From positions 4,591 to 68,590 of the forward strand of contig DEHD01000035.1 of assembly GCA_002351725.1 (NCBI GenBank): a stretch of DNA of 64,000 nucleotides, read 5' to 3'. The DNA is from Prevotella sp. UBA2809. Its GTDB lineage: Bacteria; Bacteroidota; Bacteroidia; Bacteroidales; Bacteroidaceae. Positions within the stretch are counted from its first letter, which is position 1. Every line of letters starts with the position of its first letter. A program made the translations under genes and the position numbers. Below, in pieces: positions 23,909 through 32,019 of this stretch. The notes beneath the pieces were generated by a model, which saw only the letters and a program-made list of their open reading frames with translations, was not told the DNA's origin and ran no database searches.

Positions 23909-24390
23909 GGGTTGAATCTGTTTTTGAGTTTGGTAATAGCCTGCGAGAGATGTTTATAAACGGCGGCCTCGCTGATGCCCACCTGTTCCGCTATCTCACG
24001 GTACTTCAGCCGCTCACCATAGTGCATCCGGAATACACGTTGGGTCTGTGGTGTCAGTTCTGTCTGGATGAATTGCTGGTACTGTTGGAACATGTCTTCT
24101 TCGTCACGATTATCCTCCTCGCTGTCATCAAGGGGCAGGGCTCGCCTCATGCGTTCCTGCAGTTTCATCCTTTTCAGGCGGTTCAAGCACTCGAAGCGCA
24201 CGCTGCTTCTGGCATAGGCAATCAGTTTTTCGCCCTCGGGCAAGATGTCTGTCGCCATCAAGTGTGCCATCGCATCACTGACAGCATCACGGGCATCTTC
24301 CTCGTCGTGCAACAGAATGCAGGCCCTTCGCAACAGTTCCTCGTAGTGCAAGCGGTATAACTCCGCCATCGTTTTATCTCTCTTCAGCAT
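23905..24390 (-). CDS. ECF-type RNA polymerase sigma factor
   Basis: The 161-residue protein has sigma70 region 2 (LYRLHYEELLRRACILLHDEEDARDAVSDAM) and region 4 with a C-terminal HTH (LKYREIAEQVGISEAAVYKHLSQAI). It is the first gene of the sigma/anti-sigma/TonB receptor set, overlaps the anti-sigma gene by four bases, and probably activates its own operon. The ATG at 24390 (MLKRDKTMAE) or at 24369 (MAELYRL) could be the start. No -7 box of the usual type is seen upstream, as expected if it is autoregulated from an ECF promoter. Confidence 0.88.
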   Translation of the reverse strand: MLKRDKTMAELYRLHYEELLRRACILLHDEEDARDAVSDAMAHLMATDILPEGEKLIAYARSSVRFECLNRLKRMKLQERMRRALPLDDSEEDNRDEEDMFQQYQQFIQTELTPQTQRVFRMHYGERLKYREIAEQVGISEAAVYKHLSQAITKLKNRFNP

Positions 24391-24501
24391 TTCTTCTTTG
24401 TCTTTTTACTTATAAGACAATCGAATCTAATTTTTCCCAACCCCAACAAGGAAGGAAAATTCAAGAAAAGTACAAATTGCAAAAAGAATAGCCGCCATTT
24501 C

Positions 24502-25329
24502 CTACAGATTTGCTGCCAGGAACTTGCGGACCACTTCTATGGGAAGCCCACGGCGATGGGCGTAATCCTGCAGTTGGTCTTCGCCGATTTTGCCGATTGA
24601 GAAATAACGGGCTTTGGGGTTCGAAATCATAAGACCAGATACACTTGCGTGGGGCTTCATCGCACCACTCTCTGTTAGGCGGATGCCTATCTGCTTCATA
24701 TCTAATATCTCATCGATGACAAAGTTCAAACTGGTATCGGGCAACGAGGGATAGCCCACTGCAGGACGAATGCCCTGAAACTTCTCTATCAGCATATCAT
24801 CGATGCTAAGATTCTCATCCTTGACATATCCCCAATATTGCTTACGCACCTGCTCGTGCATCCGCTCGGCAGCAGCCTCAGCCAGTCGGTCGGCCAGCAA
24901 CTGCATCATCATCTTCTGATAAGGATCAGCATCGAAATCAGTCTCGAAACCATGCGAAACAGATGTTGAGAAAAGTCCTATCTTAGATGATACTGGCGAG
25001 ATAAAGTCAGACAGACATAGGTAAGGTGGGCGTCCCTGTTGCTGGCGCAGGCAAGGAATACTAGCCACACGCACAGGATGCGGCACGCCACACTCCTCAC
25101 AGTATGCGCTGCGGTATAATACTATATTATCGTCTTCGCTACGAGCATCGAACAGCTCGAAGAGAGCAAACGCCTGATACTTGCCTTCTATCTGCCGCAA
25201 AGCTTCCTCAGCCTCCTGGCGTAGTTTCTCTTTCTCTGCATCAGGTCGGCCACTAATCCCCCAGGCATGATAGAAATACACCCAGTTGATGTAAGGGGCT
25301 ACTTGGGATATCTGATAGGTAAGCGTCAT
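24502..25329 (-). CDS. Stand-alone MetH reactivation domain (vitamin B12-dependent methionine synthase activation)
   Basis: The 275-residue protein corresponds to the C-terminal AdoMet-binding reactivation domain of MetH, which rescues oxidised cobalamin. Signature blocks are GIRPAVGYPSLPDTS and SGLMISNPKARYFSIGKIGEDQ, with QLQDYAHRRG at the end; canonical forms have GIRPAPGYPaCPDH and asvSGlYfshPea.YF. None of the other MetH domains (Hcy, folate, cobalamin) is present here. It overlaps the dihydroorotase gene by four bases and would need a partner MetH elsewhere in the genome. The N-terminal 100 residues are less conserved. This is a family-level identification. Confidence 0.85.
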   Translation of the reverse strand: MTLTYQISQVAPYINWVYFYHAWGISGRPDAEKEKLRQEAEEALRQIEGKYQAFALFELFDARSEDDNIVLYRSAYCEECGVPHPVRVASIPCLRQQQGRPPYLCLSDFISPVSSKIGLFSTSVSHGFETDFDADPYQKMMMQLLADRLAEAAAERMHEQVRKQYWGYVKDENLSIDDMLIEKFQGIRPAVGYPSLPDTSLNFVIDEILDMKQIGIRLTESGAMKPHASVSGLMISNPKARYFSIGKIGEDQLQDYAHRRGLPIEVVRKFLAANL

Positions 25330-26657
25330 CTAAACTCTACGGGCTGTCCGATATAGTTTGTATCTACTGTGCCGTTCTGATATACTGTGTGACCATTACA
25401 AATGGTACGCTCCACACGCCACAGATACATGTGGTTCTCCATCGGGCTCCATCCGCATTTGCTCTGAATGATATCCTTGGTAACTGTCCAACCTGTGTTT
25501 GGACGAACCAGAACAATATCTGCCTGATAACCCTCACGCAAATAGCCACGATTGCGAACCTCGAACAAATCGGCTGGGTTATGGCACATCAACTCAACCA
25601 GTCGTTCGAGTGTGAGCACGCCCTGATCTACAAGTTCGAGCATAGTTACCAGCGAGAACTGAATCATCGGCATACCACTGGCGGCCTTAGCGCATCCGCC
25701 CTCTTTCTGACTAAGAAGATGTGGTGCGTGATCAGTACCAATCACAGCAATACGTCCATCAGCCACAGCTTGGCGCAATGCGTCACGATCTGCCTGCGAC
25801 TTAATGGCAGGATTACATTTTATGCGGGTACCCAACGATGCATAGTCGCGATCGCAGAAATAGAGGTGACTAGGCGTCACCTCACAGGTGATGGATAATG
25901 GGTGTTGGGTACAAGCTACTAGTTCTAACTCCCTAGCAGTGGTTAGGTGAGCAATGTGCAAGCGTGCATGATGCTTAGTAGCCAACTCTACTGCAAGCTT
26001 AGTGCTCTGATAGCAAGCCTCAGTACTGCGAATCTCAGGATGATGCGTTACCTTGGGGTCATCACCATACTTAAGCTTTGCCTCAGCCATATTGCGATTG
26101 ATAATCTCAGTATCCTCACAATGCACCATGATGGGCATAGTGGCTGTAGAGAATATCTTATCCAGAGCCTCACGACGATCAACCAGCATATTACCTGTCG
26201 AACTGCCCATAAAGAGTTTTATGCCAGGAATACGATGGGAATCCAGTTGAGGAAAAAGGTCTGCATTATTATTTGTGGCACCAAAGAAGAAGCTGTAGTT
26301 CACATGACTCTTCTGCGCAGCCAACTTGAATTTCTCTTCAAGCGCCTCAAGTGTAGTGGTCTGCGGATTGGTGTTTGGCATATCAAAATAGGTGGTTATG
26401 CCACCAGCAGCCGCTGCCCTACTCTCACTGTCGATGTCGGCCTTCTCAGTGAGTCCGGGCTCACGAAAATGCACATGATCATCAATCAAACCTGGAAGCA
26501 CAAAACATCCCGAAGCATCGATTACTTCATCGAATGATGCGTTCGGGATGGTGTTTCCTTCTACAATCTTAGTTATCTTAGAATCTTCGACGATAATAGA
26601 ACCGTCGAATATATTGTTCTCATTAACGATCGTTCCGTGTTGAATCAGGAGTTTCAT
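25326..26657 (-). CDS. pyrC: Dihydroorotase
   Basis: The zinc amidohydrolase converts carbamoyl-aspartate to dihydroorotate in pyrimidine synthesis. The 443-residue protein has HVHFREPGLTEKADI (two zinc-binding His), GIKLFMGSSTGNM (the carboxylated lysine region), HCED and HIAHLTTARE, and GTDHAPH near the C-terminal end of the barrel, all in family order. A seven-residue stretch CTQHPLSITC is encoded by an inserted-looking GGGTGTTGGGT repeat unit. The start overlaps the end of the DUF4369 gene by 35 bases, and the stop overlaps the MetH-domain gene by four. Confidence 0.92.
   Translation of the reverse strand: MKLLIQHGTIVNENNIFDGSIIVEDSKITKIVEGNTIPNASFDEVIDASGCFVLPGLIDDHVHFREPGLTEKADIDSESRAAAAGGITTYFDMPNTNPQTTTLEALEEKFKLAAQKSHVNYSFFFGATNNNADLFPQLDSHRIPGIKLFMGSSTGNMLVDRREALDKIFSTATMPIMVHCEDTEIINRNMAEAKLKYGDDPKVTHHPEIRSTEACYQSTKLAVELATKHHARLHIAHLTTARELELVACTQHPLSITCEVTPSHLYFCDRDYASLGTRIKCNPAIKSQADRDALRQAVADGRIAVIGTDHAPHLLSQKEGGCAKAASGMPMIQFSLVTMLELVDQGVLTLERLVELMCHNPADLFEVRNRGYLREGYQADIVLVRPNTGWTVTKDIIQSKCGWSPMENHMYLWRVERTICNGHTVYQNGTVDTNYIGQPVEFR
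25887..25910. repeat. GGTGTTGGGT repeat unit inside dihydroorotase
   Basis: GGTGATGGATAATGGGTGTTGGGT, coding on the minus strand for TQHPLSIT. It matches the units at 2545-2577 and 9291-9325. Confidence 0.65.
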
Positions 26658-27381
26658 TGGCTGGAGCGGGAGTTACGTCTTCTACAAGTCCATTCTGGCG
26701 TGCCTGAATCTCGTTAGCAATCTGATAGTACTGCTTAACGTATGGATCGGCCTTGAATTTCTTGGTTGCCTTACTCATGATATCCTCAATCTGAGGTGTC
26801 AGGATAGGATACTGATAGTTACCAGTAACCATCATGAACACGCCAGGACCCAGCACGTTATCGAAGTTCTCAACGATAAAGTTTGTAACCAGCGAGTCTT
26901 CCTGCATAGCAATACGATTAGCCTCTACAGACAACTTGCGATTGATGACCTCCTCGTCTTCTCCCTCAAGCAGCATCTGGCTCTGCTTGTGCGACAGTTC
27001 ATTGAGCTCGTTGCCCAGCTGGTCATGACGCTTCATAAACTCATAGAGTTTCTCGTTGAGTGGTGAGCCAGTAACAGTACGACTGGTATTGTCGATGTGA
27101 ATCTCAATATCACCTGCCTCAATCACCACAGGCATCATCAGAGGTTCATCGTCCATATAAAGATTAGCCAGCTTGATAGTATCAAGCAGACCTGTAAATT
27201 TGAATTCTCCATGAACTACGTCACAAGAGTCTAGATTCTTAAGTTCATCATTGACCATTGTTTTCAGGTAGAGTTTGCTTCCATCAAGAGCCGACACTGA
27301 GGTAGAGCCCTGGATGGTATACGATTCAGCACACGAAACGAACGTAATGGCTGTTAGTAATGCGTAGAATATCTTCTTCAT
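26623..27381 (-). CDS. DUF4369-domain lipoprotein
   Basis: The 252-residue product has a signal peptide ending in FVSC, giving a lipidated Cys17. A DUF4369 domain follows, with YTIQGSTSVSALDGSKLYL and the strands of a jelly-roll-like sandwich. The C-terminal half is helical (HDQLGNELNELSHKQ). In Bacteroidota this domain often precedes a thioredoxin domain, but none is present here. The gene overlaps dihydroorotase by 35 bases. The function is unknown, and the DUF4369 call is by pattern recognition. Confidence 0.75.
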   Translation of the reverse strand: MKKIFYALLTAITFVSCAESYTIQGSTSVSALDGSKLYLKTMVNDELKNLDSCDVVHGEFKFTGLLDTIKLANLYMDDEPLMMPVVIEAGDIEIHIDNTSRTVTGSPLNEKLYEFMKRHDQLGNELNELSHKQSQMLLEGEDEEVINRKLSVEANRIAMQEDSLVTNFIVENFDNVLGPGVFMMVTGNYQYPILTPQIEDIMSKATKKFKADPYVKQYYQIANEIQARQNGLVEDVTPAPANETPDSTRNDR

Positions 27382-27400
27382 AACATATTGTTTTCGGCCG

Positions 27401-27408
27401 CGAAATTA
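27401..27408 (-). promoter_or_regulatory. Possible -7 box of the DUF4369-pyrC-MetH domain run
   Basis: TAATTTCG on the minus strand is one base off TAnnTTTG, 19 bases before the ATG at 27381. A weaker call than the others. Confidence 0.4.
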
Positions 27409-27437
27409 CAACTATATATTGAGGTATGAAAATAATT

Positions 27438-27463
27438 TTGCGCATTTTAAAACAAATGCGCAA
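27438..27463 (-). terminator. Intrinsic terminator after the 140-residue membrane protein
   Basis: TTGCGCATTT pairs with AAATGCGCAA around a short loop, followed on the minus strand by AATTATTTT. It separates this gene from the DUF4369-pyrC run. Confidence 0.75.
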
Positions 27464-27471
27464 TCTTTTAA

Positions 27472-27894
27472 TTATTTTTTTGCCTCTTTTTCGAGTTCAC
27501 TGCCAATTCTGTGTATAGAATAGAGTTGAAGCAAGGCAGCAATCAGCAGCACAACAACCCACTTGTTATACACATATTCTATATAAGTAATGTAACTAAG
27601 TCCAAGAATATTGTTCATATTAGCAAACATGAGCAGGGCAGCAACCAGAAAAAGCACATCGCTTAGCAGCATCATGCGGCGCAATCGGCGGATAGTGAAA
27701 TTATTGCCCTCGTAGCGCTGATACATCTGCATCGATGCAAAACCTATAGCGCCTAAGGCATAGATATATGGGGCACTACCCCATCCCAGCAGTGTGGTTC
27801 CAGCACCAACTGCCATCAGAATACCACCAAGCAGGAAGATGGCGGTTTGAATTTTATTCAACTTTCTCATTTGTTTCAAGTGGTTTTGCATCAC
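27472..27894 (-). CDS. Small integral membrane protein of unknown function
   Basis: The 140-residue protein has four hydrophobic segments (about 17-37, 41-57, 75-91 and 111-129) with short basic loops and a charged C-terminus (ELEKEAKK). It overlaps the end of the FtsB-like gene by up to 41 bases. ATG codons at 27894 and 27870 (MRKLNKIQTAIF) are both possible; the inner one reduces the overlap to 17. The conserved position after the divisome-type gene hints at an envelope role, but no family was recognised. Confidence 0.7.
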   Translation of the reverse strand: MMQNHLKQMRKLNKIQTAIFLLGGILMAVGAGTTLLGWGSAPYIYALGAIGFASMQMYQRYEGNNFTIRRLRRMMLLSDVLFLVAALLMFANMNNILGLSYITYIEYVYNKWVVVLLIAALLQLYSIHRIGSELEKEAKK

Positions 27895-28213
27895 GTTCGT
27901 CGTCGCTTAGAATAAATATATCCTCATCGTCGGCCTTCATATAATAACGCTCACGGGCAATTTTCTCCATCGCTTTAGGATTCTTGTTCAGTTCCTTTAT
28001 CTGAGCCTGATCGCGCTGGAAATCAGCATTATACTTTTCCTTCTCGCGCGAAAGCTCTTCAATATGCTGGAGATTCTTGAAATGATTCCACAGACTATTG
28101 TCGTCCAGAAACCCCACCAGCAATATGCCAACGACGCAGACAACGGCATACTTAAAATATACCGAACTCCACATGCGAAGAACGTAAGCCTTTATACTCG
28201 TCAAAACTTTCAT
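27854..28213 (-). CDS. FtsB/DivIC-family septum formation initiator
   Basis: FtsB-like proteins stabilise the FtsL-FtsQ divisome complex. The protein has one N-terminal membrane segment (VVCVVGILLVGFLDDN), followed by a charged coiled coil (LQHIEELSREKEKYNADF) and the conserved arginine-rich end of the family (NPKAMEKIARERYYMK). I start at the ATG at 28213 (MKVLTSIKAYV, 119 aa). An upstream in-frame start at 28243 would lie inside the -7 box. It is divergent from dnaX. Confidence 0.85.
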   Translation of the reverse strand: MKVLTSIKAYVLRMWSSVYFKYAVVCVVGILLVGFLDDNSLWNHFKNLQHIEELSREKEKYNADFQRDQAQIKELNKNPKAMEKIARERYYMKADDEDIFILSDDERDAKPLETNEKVE

Positions 28214-28232
28214 AAAATAATTAATTTGGCTG

Positions 28233-28240
28233 CAAAGATA
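28233..28240 (-). promoter_or_regulatory. Promoter -7 box of the FtsB-like gene
   Basis: TATCTTTGCAGCC on the minus strand, 19 bases before the ATG at 28213. Confidence 0.8.
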
Positions 28241-28256
28241 CAAAAATCTCTTTATT

Positions 28257-28281
28257 ATTCATTCTTAATTCTTAATTATTT
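28257..28281. repeat. TTCTTAATTC short-period repeat
   Basis: ATTCATTCTTAATTCTTAATTATTT contains about three imperfect 7-8 base units, between the divergent promoters of the FtsB-like gene and dnaX. Confidence 0.6.
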
Positions 28282-28283
28282 TG

Positions 28284-28291
28284 TATCTTTG
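28284..28291 (+). promoter_or_regulatory. Promoter -7 box of dnaX
   Basis: TATCTTTGCACCACA, 25 bases before the ATG at 28317. Confidence 0.8.
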
Positions 28292-28316
28292 CACCACAAA
28301 ATCAATTATTAACAAT

Positions 28317-30119
28317 ATGGAATATATAGTTTCGGCCAGAAAATACCGTCCGTTAAGTTTCGACACGGTGGTGGGGCAGGCTGCACTGACCACTACTTTG
28401 AAGAACGCAGTAAAGAGCGGCAAGCTGGCTCATGCCTACCTTTTTTGCGGTCCGCGAGGTGTGGGTAAAACCACCTGTGCGCGCATATTTGCCAAGGCCA
28501 TTAACTGCCAGCACCCCACAGCCGAGGGTGAGGCATGTAATGAGTGTGAGTCGTGCCTGTCGTTCAATGAACAGCGCTCATTAAACATCTTCGAGCTCGA
28601 TGCTGCATCCAACAACTCTGTAGAGCACATCAAGACGCTGATGGAGCAAACCCGCATCCCACCTCAGCTTGGCAAGTACAAAGTATTTATCATCGACGAG
28701 GTTCACATGCTGTCTACAGCTGCGTTCAATGCGTTTCTTAAAACGCTTGAGGAACCACCCGCACATGTCATTTTCATTCTGGCCACTACCGAGAAACATA
28801 AAATTCTGCCCACCATCCTGAGCCGTTGCCAGATATACGACTTTGAGCGTATGACCATCCGCAACACCATCGACCACCTTAAGCACGTGGCCCAACAGGA
28901 GGGTATTACTTTCGAAGAGCAGGCATTGGCCGTAATTGCAGAAAAGGCTGATGGAGGTATGCGCGATGCACTCTCGATATTCGATCAGGCCGCATCGTTT
29001 TGTCAAGGCAACATCACTTATGATAAGGTTATCGAGGACTTGAACGTACTCGACAGCGAGAATTATTTCAAGATCATCGACCTATCTATAGATAATAAGG
29101 TGAGCGATATTATGGTACTGCTCAACTCTGTTATCAATAAGGGTTTTGATGGCGGACTTCTTATTCAAGGACTCGCAAAACATGTGCGTAACGTGCTTAT
29201 GGCACGCGACCCACAGACCCTGCCTTTGCTTGAAGTTAGCGACCAGATGCGTGAGCGATATCAGGAACAGGCTAAGCGATGCCAGATTACATTCCTTTAC
29301 GATGCGCTGAAGCTGATGAACCAATGCGACATTAACTACCGCCAATCAAGCAACAAGCGACTGCTGGTAGAGCTGACTCTTATAGAGATAGCACAGATTA
29401 CCCAACCAGCAGAAGATGGGGTTAGCACGGGGCGTAAGCCCAGAAGACTAAAATCCCTGTTTAAGACCCTGATACAGCAGCAGAAGCCCAAGACCACGGC
29501 CCCACAGGTAGCCGCGGCTAAACCTGCTGTATCAACTAAAAAGCTGAGCGAGTCACCCAGCAAAGTTAAAGAAATAACCAGCCAGTCTGGTATATCAAGT
29601 ACATCTGCTGCAGGTTCTAATAGTAAAATTCCTCTTAGCGGCATAGGTTTTTCTTGGAGCAACTTAAGCAACAATGGCGATAAGCCCACAAAAGGCGGCA
29701 TGCAGGTTATTCCTGATTCAACAAGCCTTCCAACGGTAAAGAATAAATCAACTGATGCACAGTTTACACAGACAGATTTGGAGTACCAATGGATGTCGAT
29801 GTGTAACCGCATGCCACAAAAGTATAGCGGTATTGCCACTCGAATGAAGAACATGGCCCCCACTATTACAGAATTCCCAACAATTGAAGTGCTGGTAGAT
29901 AACGAACTGATAAAGCAGGAAATTGAGGATATTCAAGGTAATATATCAAAAACACTGCAGATATATCTTCACAATAATAATCTGAAATTTACCGTACGTG
30001 TAGCAGAACAAATAGAGAAACAAAAGGTACTAAGTCGTAAAGAACAATTCGACGAGATGGCAGAAAAAAATCCTGCCGTAAAAAAATTACAGCAGGTGTT
30101 AGATTTAGAATTGGCTTGA
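28317..30119 (+). CDS. dnaX: DNA polymerase III subunit gamma/tau
   Basis: DnaX is the clamp-loader ATPase that organises the replisome. The 600-residue product (start MEYIVSARKYRPL at 28317) has the Walker A motif GPRGVGKT at residues 45-52, the four-Cys zinc module CQHPTAEGEACNECESC, and Walker B IIDEVHML. A Ser/Thr/Pro/Lys-rich linker covers about residues 370-470, with a tau-like C-terminal domain from about 490. No slippery A6G frameshift heptamer is obvious. A terminator follows, covering the stop codon. Confidence 0.93.
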   Translation: MEYIVSARKYRPLSFDTVVGQAALTTTLKNAVKSGKLAHAYLFCGPRGVGKTTCARIFAKAINCQHPTAEGEACNECESCLSFNEQRSLNIFELDAASNNSVEHIKTLMEQTRIPPQLGKYKVFIIDEVHMLSTAAFNAFLKTLEEPPAHVIFILATTEKHKILPTILSRCQIYDFERMTIRNTIDHLKHVAQQEGITFEEQALAVIAEKADGGMRDALSIFDQAASFCQGNITYDKVIEDLNVLDSENYFKIIDLSIDNKVSDIMVLLNSVINKGFDGGLLIQGLAKHVRNVLMARDPQTLPLLEVSDQMRERYQEQAKRCQITFLYDALKLMNQCDINYRQSSNKRLLVELTLIEIAQITQPAEDGVSTGRKPRRLKSLFKTLIQQQKPKTTAPQVAAAKPAVSTKKLSESPSKVKEITSQSGISSTSAAGSNSKIPLSGIGFSWSNLSNNGDKPTKGGMQVIPDSTSLPTVKNKSTDAQFTQTDLEYQWMSMCNRMPQKYSGIATRMKNMAPTITEFPTIEVLVDNELIKQEIEDIQGNISKTLQIYLHNNNLKFTVRVAEQIEKQKVLSRKEQFDEMAEKNPAVKKLQQVLDLELA

Positions 30120-30140
30120 GTCTCAAGGACCCAAGCCAAT
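30110..30140 (+). terminator. Terminator overlapping the dnaX stop
   Basis: ATTGGCTTG, including the TGA stop, pairs with CAAGCCAAT; TTTCTTTTTC follows. Confidence 0.75.
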
Positions 30141-30153
30141 TTCTTTTTCTAGT

Positions 30154-30510
30154 TTACTCCCCAAGAACCTTCTTGAGCAGAGCTATGCACTCGTCTCTGT
30201 TTACAGGTTTCGAAAGGAATCCGCAACAACCAGCCTCTTCAGCAGCTGCACGATCACTGTCGAATGCATTAGCTGTAAGTGCCACAACTGGAAGATCAGG
30301 TTTCAGCTCCTTAATCTTCTTGGTAGCCTCGAGTCCGTCCATAATAGGCATCTTGATGTCCATAAGAACCAGATCGTAGTTATTGGCCTCAACCATCTCT
30401 ACTGCCACCTTTCCATTATTGGCACGATCATACTCGAAGTCCTTCTTCAGCAGGTACGTCATCAATACGTAATTGCTGTCATTGTCTTCTGCTACTAGAA
30501 TCTTTTTCAT
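30154..30510 (-). CDS. Stand-alone CheY-like response regulator receiver
   Basis: The 118-residue protein is only a receiver domain. The acidic pair is E8/D9 (AEDND), the phosphoacceptor D51 (LVLMDIKMP), the switch T79 and the lysine K101 (LSKPVN), all intact. No DNA-binding or effector domain is attached. It lies 28 bases after the sugar porter, which lies two bases after a TPR histidine kinase, so the three genes form one run. The sequence resembles receivers found at the end of hybrid kinases. Its target is unknown. Confidence 0.9.
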   Translation of the reverse strand: MKKILVAEDNDSNYVLMTYLLKKDFEYDRANNGKVAVEMVEANNYDLVLMDIKMPIMDGLEATKKIKELKPDLPVVALTANAFDSDRAAAEEAGCCGFLSKPVNRDECIALLKKVLGE

Positions 30511-30538
30511 AATAGTTCCACCTTTTTATATTAGTACA

Positions 30539-32017
30539 TTACTTCTCAAGTCTGTCTTTCCACATCTTGCTCATATCCTCAAGAGTCTTGCCCTTTGTCT
30601 CAGGAACAAGGCGCCAAACGAATACTGCAGCAACAACACAGATTATTCCATAGAGGCCATAGGTAAACCAGTGTCCGAAGTCATCGCCCTCACTCAGGTG
30701 CATATTGAACATTGGCACAAACGAGCTTGAAACAATGAAGTTCGAAATCCACTGGAATGCTACAGCGATAGCTACAGCACCACCACGGATGGTATTGGGG
30801 AATATCTCGGCGATGAGCACCCAAGTGATTGGTCCCCAAGAGAACATGAATGATGCAGAGTATACCAACAGTGAAGCTGCAGTAACCAGCTCCAAGCCTG
30901 CGTGTCCGAATGTAACTGCCACACCGAATGCTCCCAAAGCCATACCAAGCGAACCACTGATAAGTAGAGGCTTGCGTCCCCACTTCTCTACAGTAAACAC
31001 AGCTACAAGTGTGAACGAGATATTGATGATTCCCATGAATACAGTCAGCATCATTGGGTCGTTCATACCCATATCACCGAAGATACGTGGAGCGTAGTAC
31101 AGCACAGCGTTGATGCCAACAGCCTGCTGGAATACGCTCAGCATGATACCTACGAATATGCACAGAGCACCATAAGTCATCAGCTTCTCGGTCTTTACAA
31201 CCATTGTATCCTTAATATCCTGCAGAATCTGCTTGGCTTTCAGAGTTCCGTTAATCTTAGCAAGAATACCCTCAGCCTTCTGGTCTTGTCCGATTGAAAC
31301 AAGATACCGTGGAGTCTCAGGCACAAAACAAATCAGCAGTGCAAAGAGTCCAGCAGGAACAGCCTCACTTCCAAACATATAACGCCAACCTGTTGTAACG
31401 GTCCACTGTGCTGCTGGGTTGATGGCTGCAAGTCCCTTACCCATCTCTTCAACCAATGGCTGTATGTGATCGCCAAGGATGAAGAAGTTGACGAAGTAAA
31501 CAACCAACTGACCGAAAATGATAGCAAACTGGTTCCATGACACCAGCATACCACGTATGTTAGATGGTGCCACCTCACCAATGTACATTGGGCAGATAGC
31601 CGAAGCCAAACCTACACCTATACCACCAATCACACGATAGATATTGAACATGATGAGCAATGAATATGTTGGTGTGCCATACTCAAAGAACAAGAACTCA
31701 GGATCCATTGATCCCAGGGCTGAGATAAAGAACAACAAGCCCGCAATAATCAATGACTTTTTACGACCAAGATTAGTAGCCAGGAATCCAGAGATTGCCG
31801 ATCCGATGATACATCCTATCAGCGCGCTGGCCGATGTAAAACCATGCCATGCGTCGGTATAAGCAAAATCTTTAGACTCCATAAAGAATGCTTGTAATCC
31901 CTTTTCTGCTCCAGATATAACAGCAGTGTCGTATCCGAACAGCAGGCCGCCAAGTACTGCGACCATAACGATTGAAATAAGGTAGGCCTTGCTACCCTGT
32001 TCTGTTTGATTCGTCAT
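30539..32017 (-). CDS. Sugar porter family MFS transporter (XylE/GLUT type)
   Basis: The 492-residue protein has 12 predicted membrane segments and the sugar porter signatures GYDTAVISGAEK at the start of TM1, NLGRKKSLI, PETPRYLVS, and PETKGKTLEDM at the C-terminus. These proteins import D-xylose, arabinose or glucose with protons or sodium. The divergent GH51 arabinofuranosidase makes a pentose plausible, but the substrate is inferred. It starts two bases after the histidine kinase stop, and an orphan receiver follows. Confidence 0.9.
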   Translation of the reverse strand: MTNQTEQGSKAYLISIVMVAVLGGLLFGYDTAVISGAEKGLQAFFMESKDFAYTDAWHGFTSASALIGCIIGSAISGFLATNLGRKKSLIIAGLLFFISALGSMDPEFLFFEYGTPTYSLLIMFNIYRVIGGIGVGLASAICPMYIGEVAPSNIRGMLVSWNQFAIIFGQLVVYFVNFFILGDHIQPLVEEMGKGLAAINPAAQWTVTTGWRYMFGSEAVPAGLFALLICFVPETPRYLVSIGQDQKAEGILAKINGTLKAKQILQDIKDTMVVKTEKLMTYGALCIFVGIMLSVFQQAVGINAVLYYAPRIFGDMGMNDPMMLTVFMGIINISFTLVAVFTVEKWGRKPLLISGSLGMALGAFGVAVTFGHAGLELVTAASLLVYSASFMFSWGPITWVLIAEIFPNTIRGGAVAIAVAFQWISNFIVSSSFVPMFNMHLSEGDDFGHWFTYGLYGIICVVAAVFVWRLVPETKGKTLEDMSKMWKDRLEK

Positions 32018-32019
32018 AA

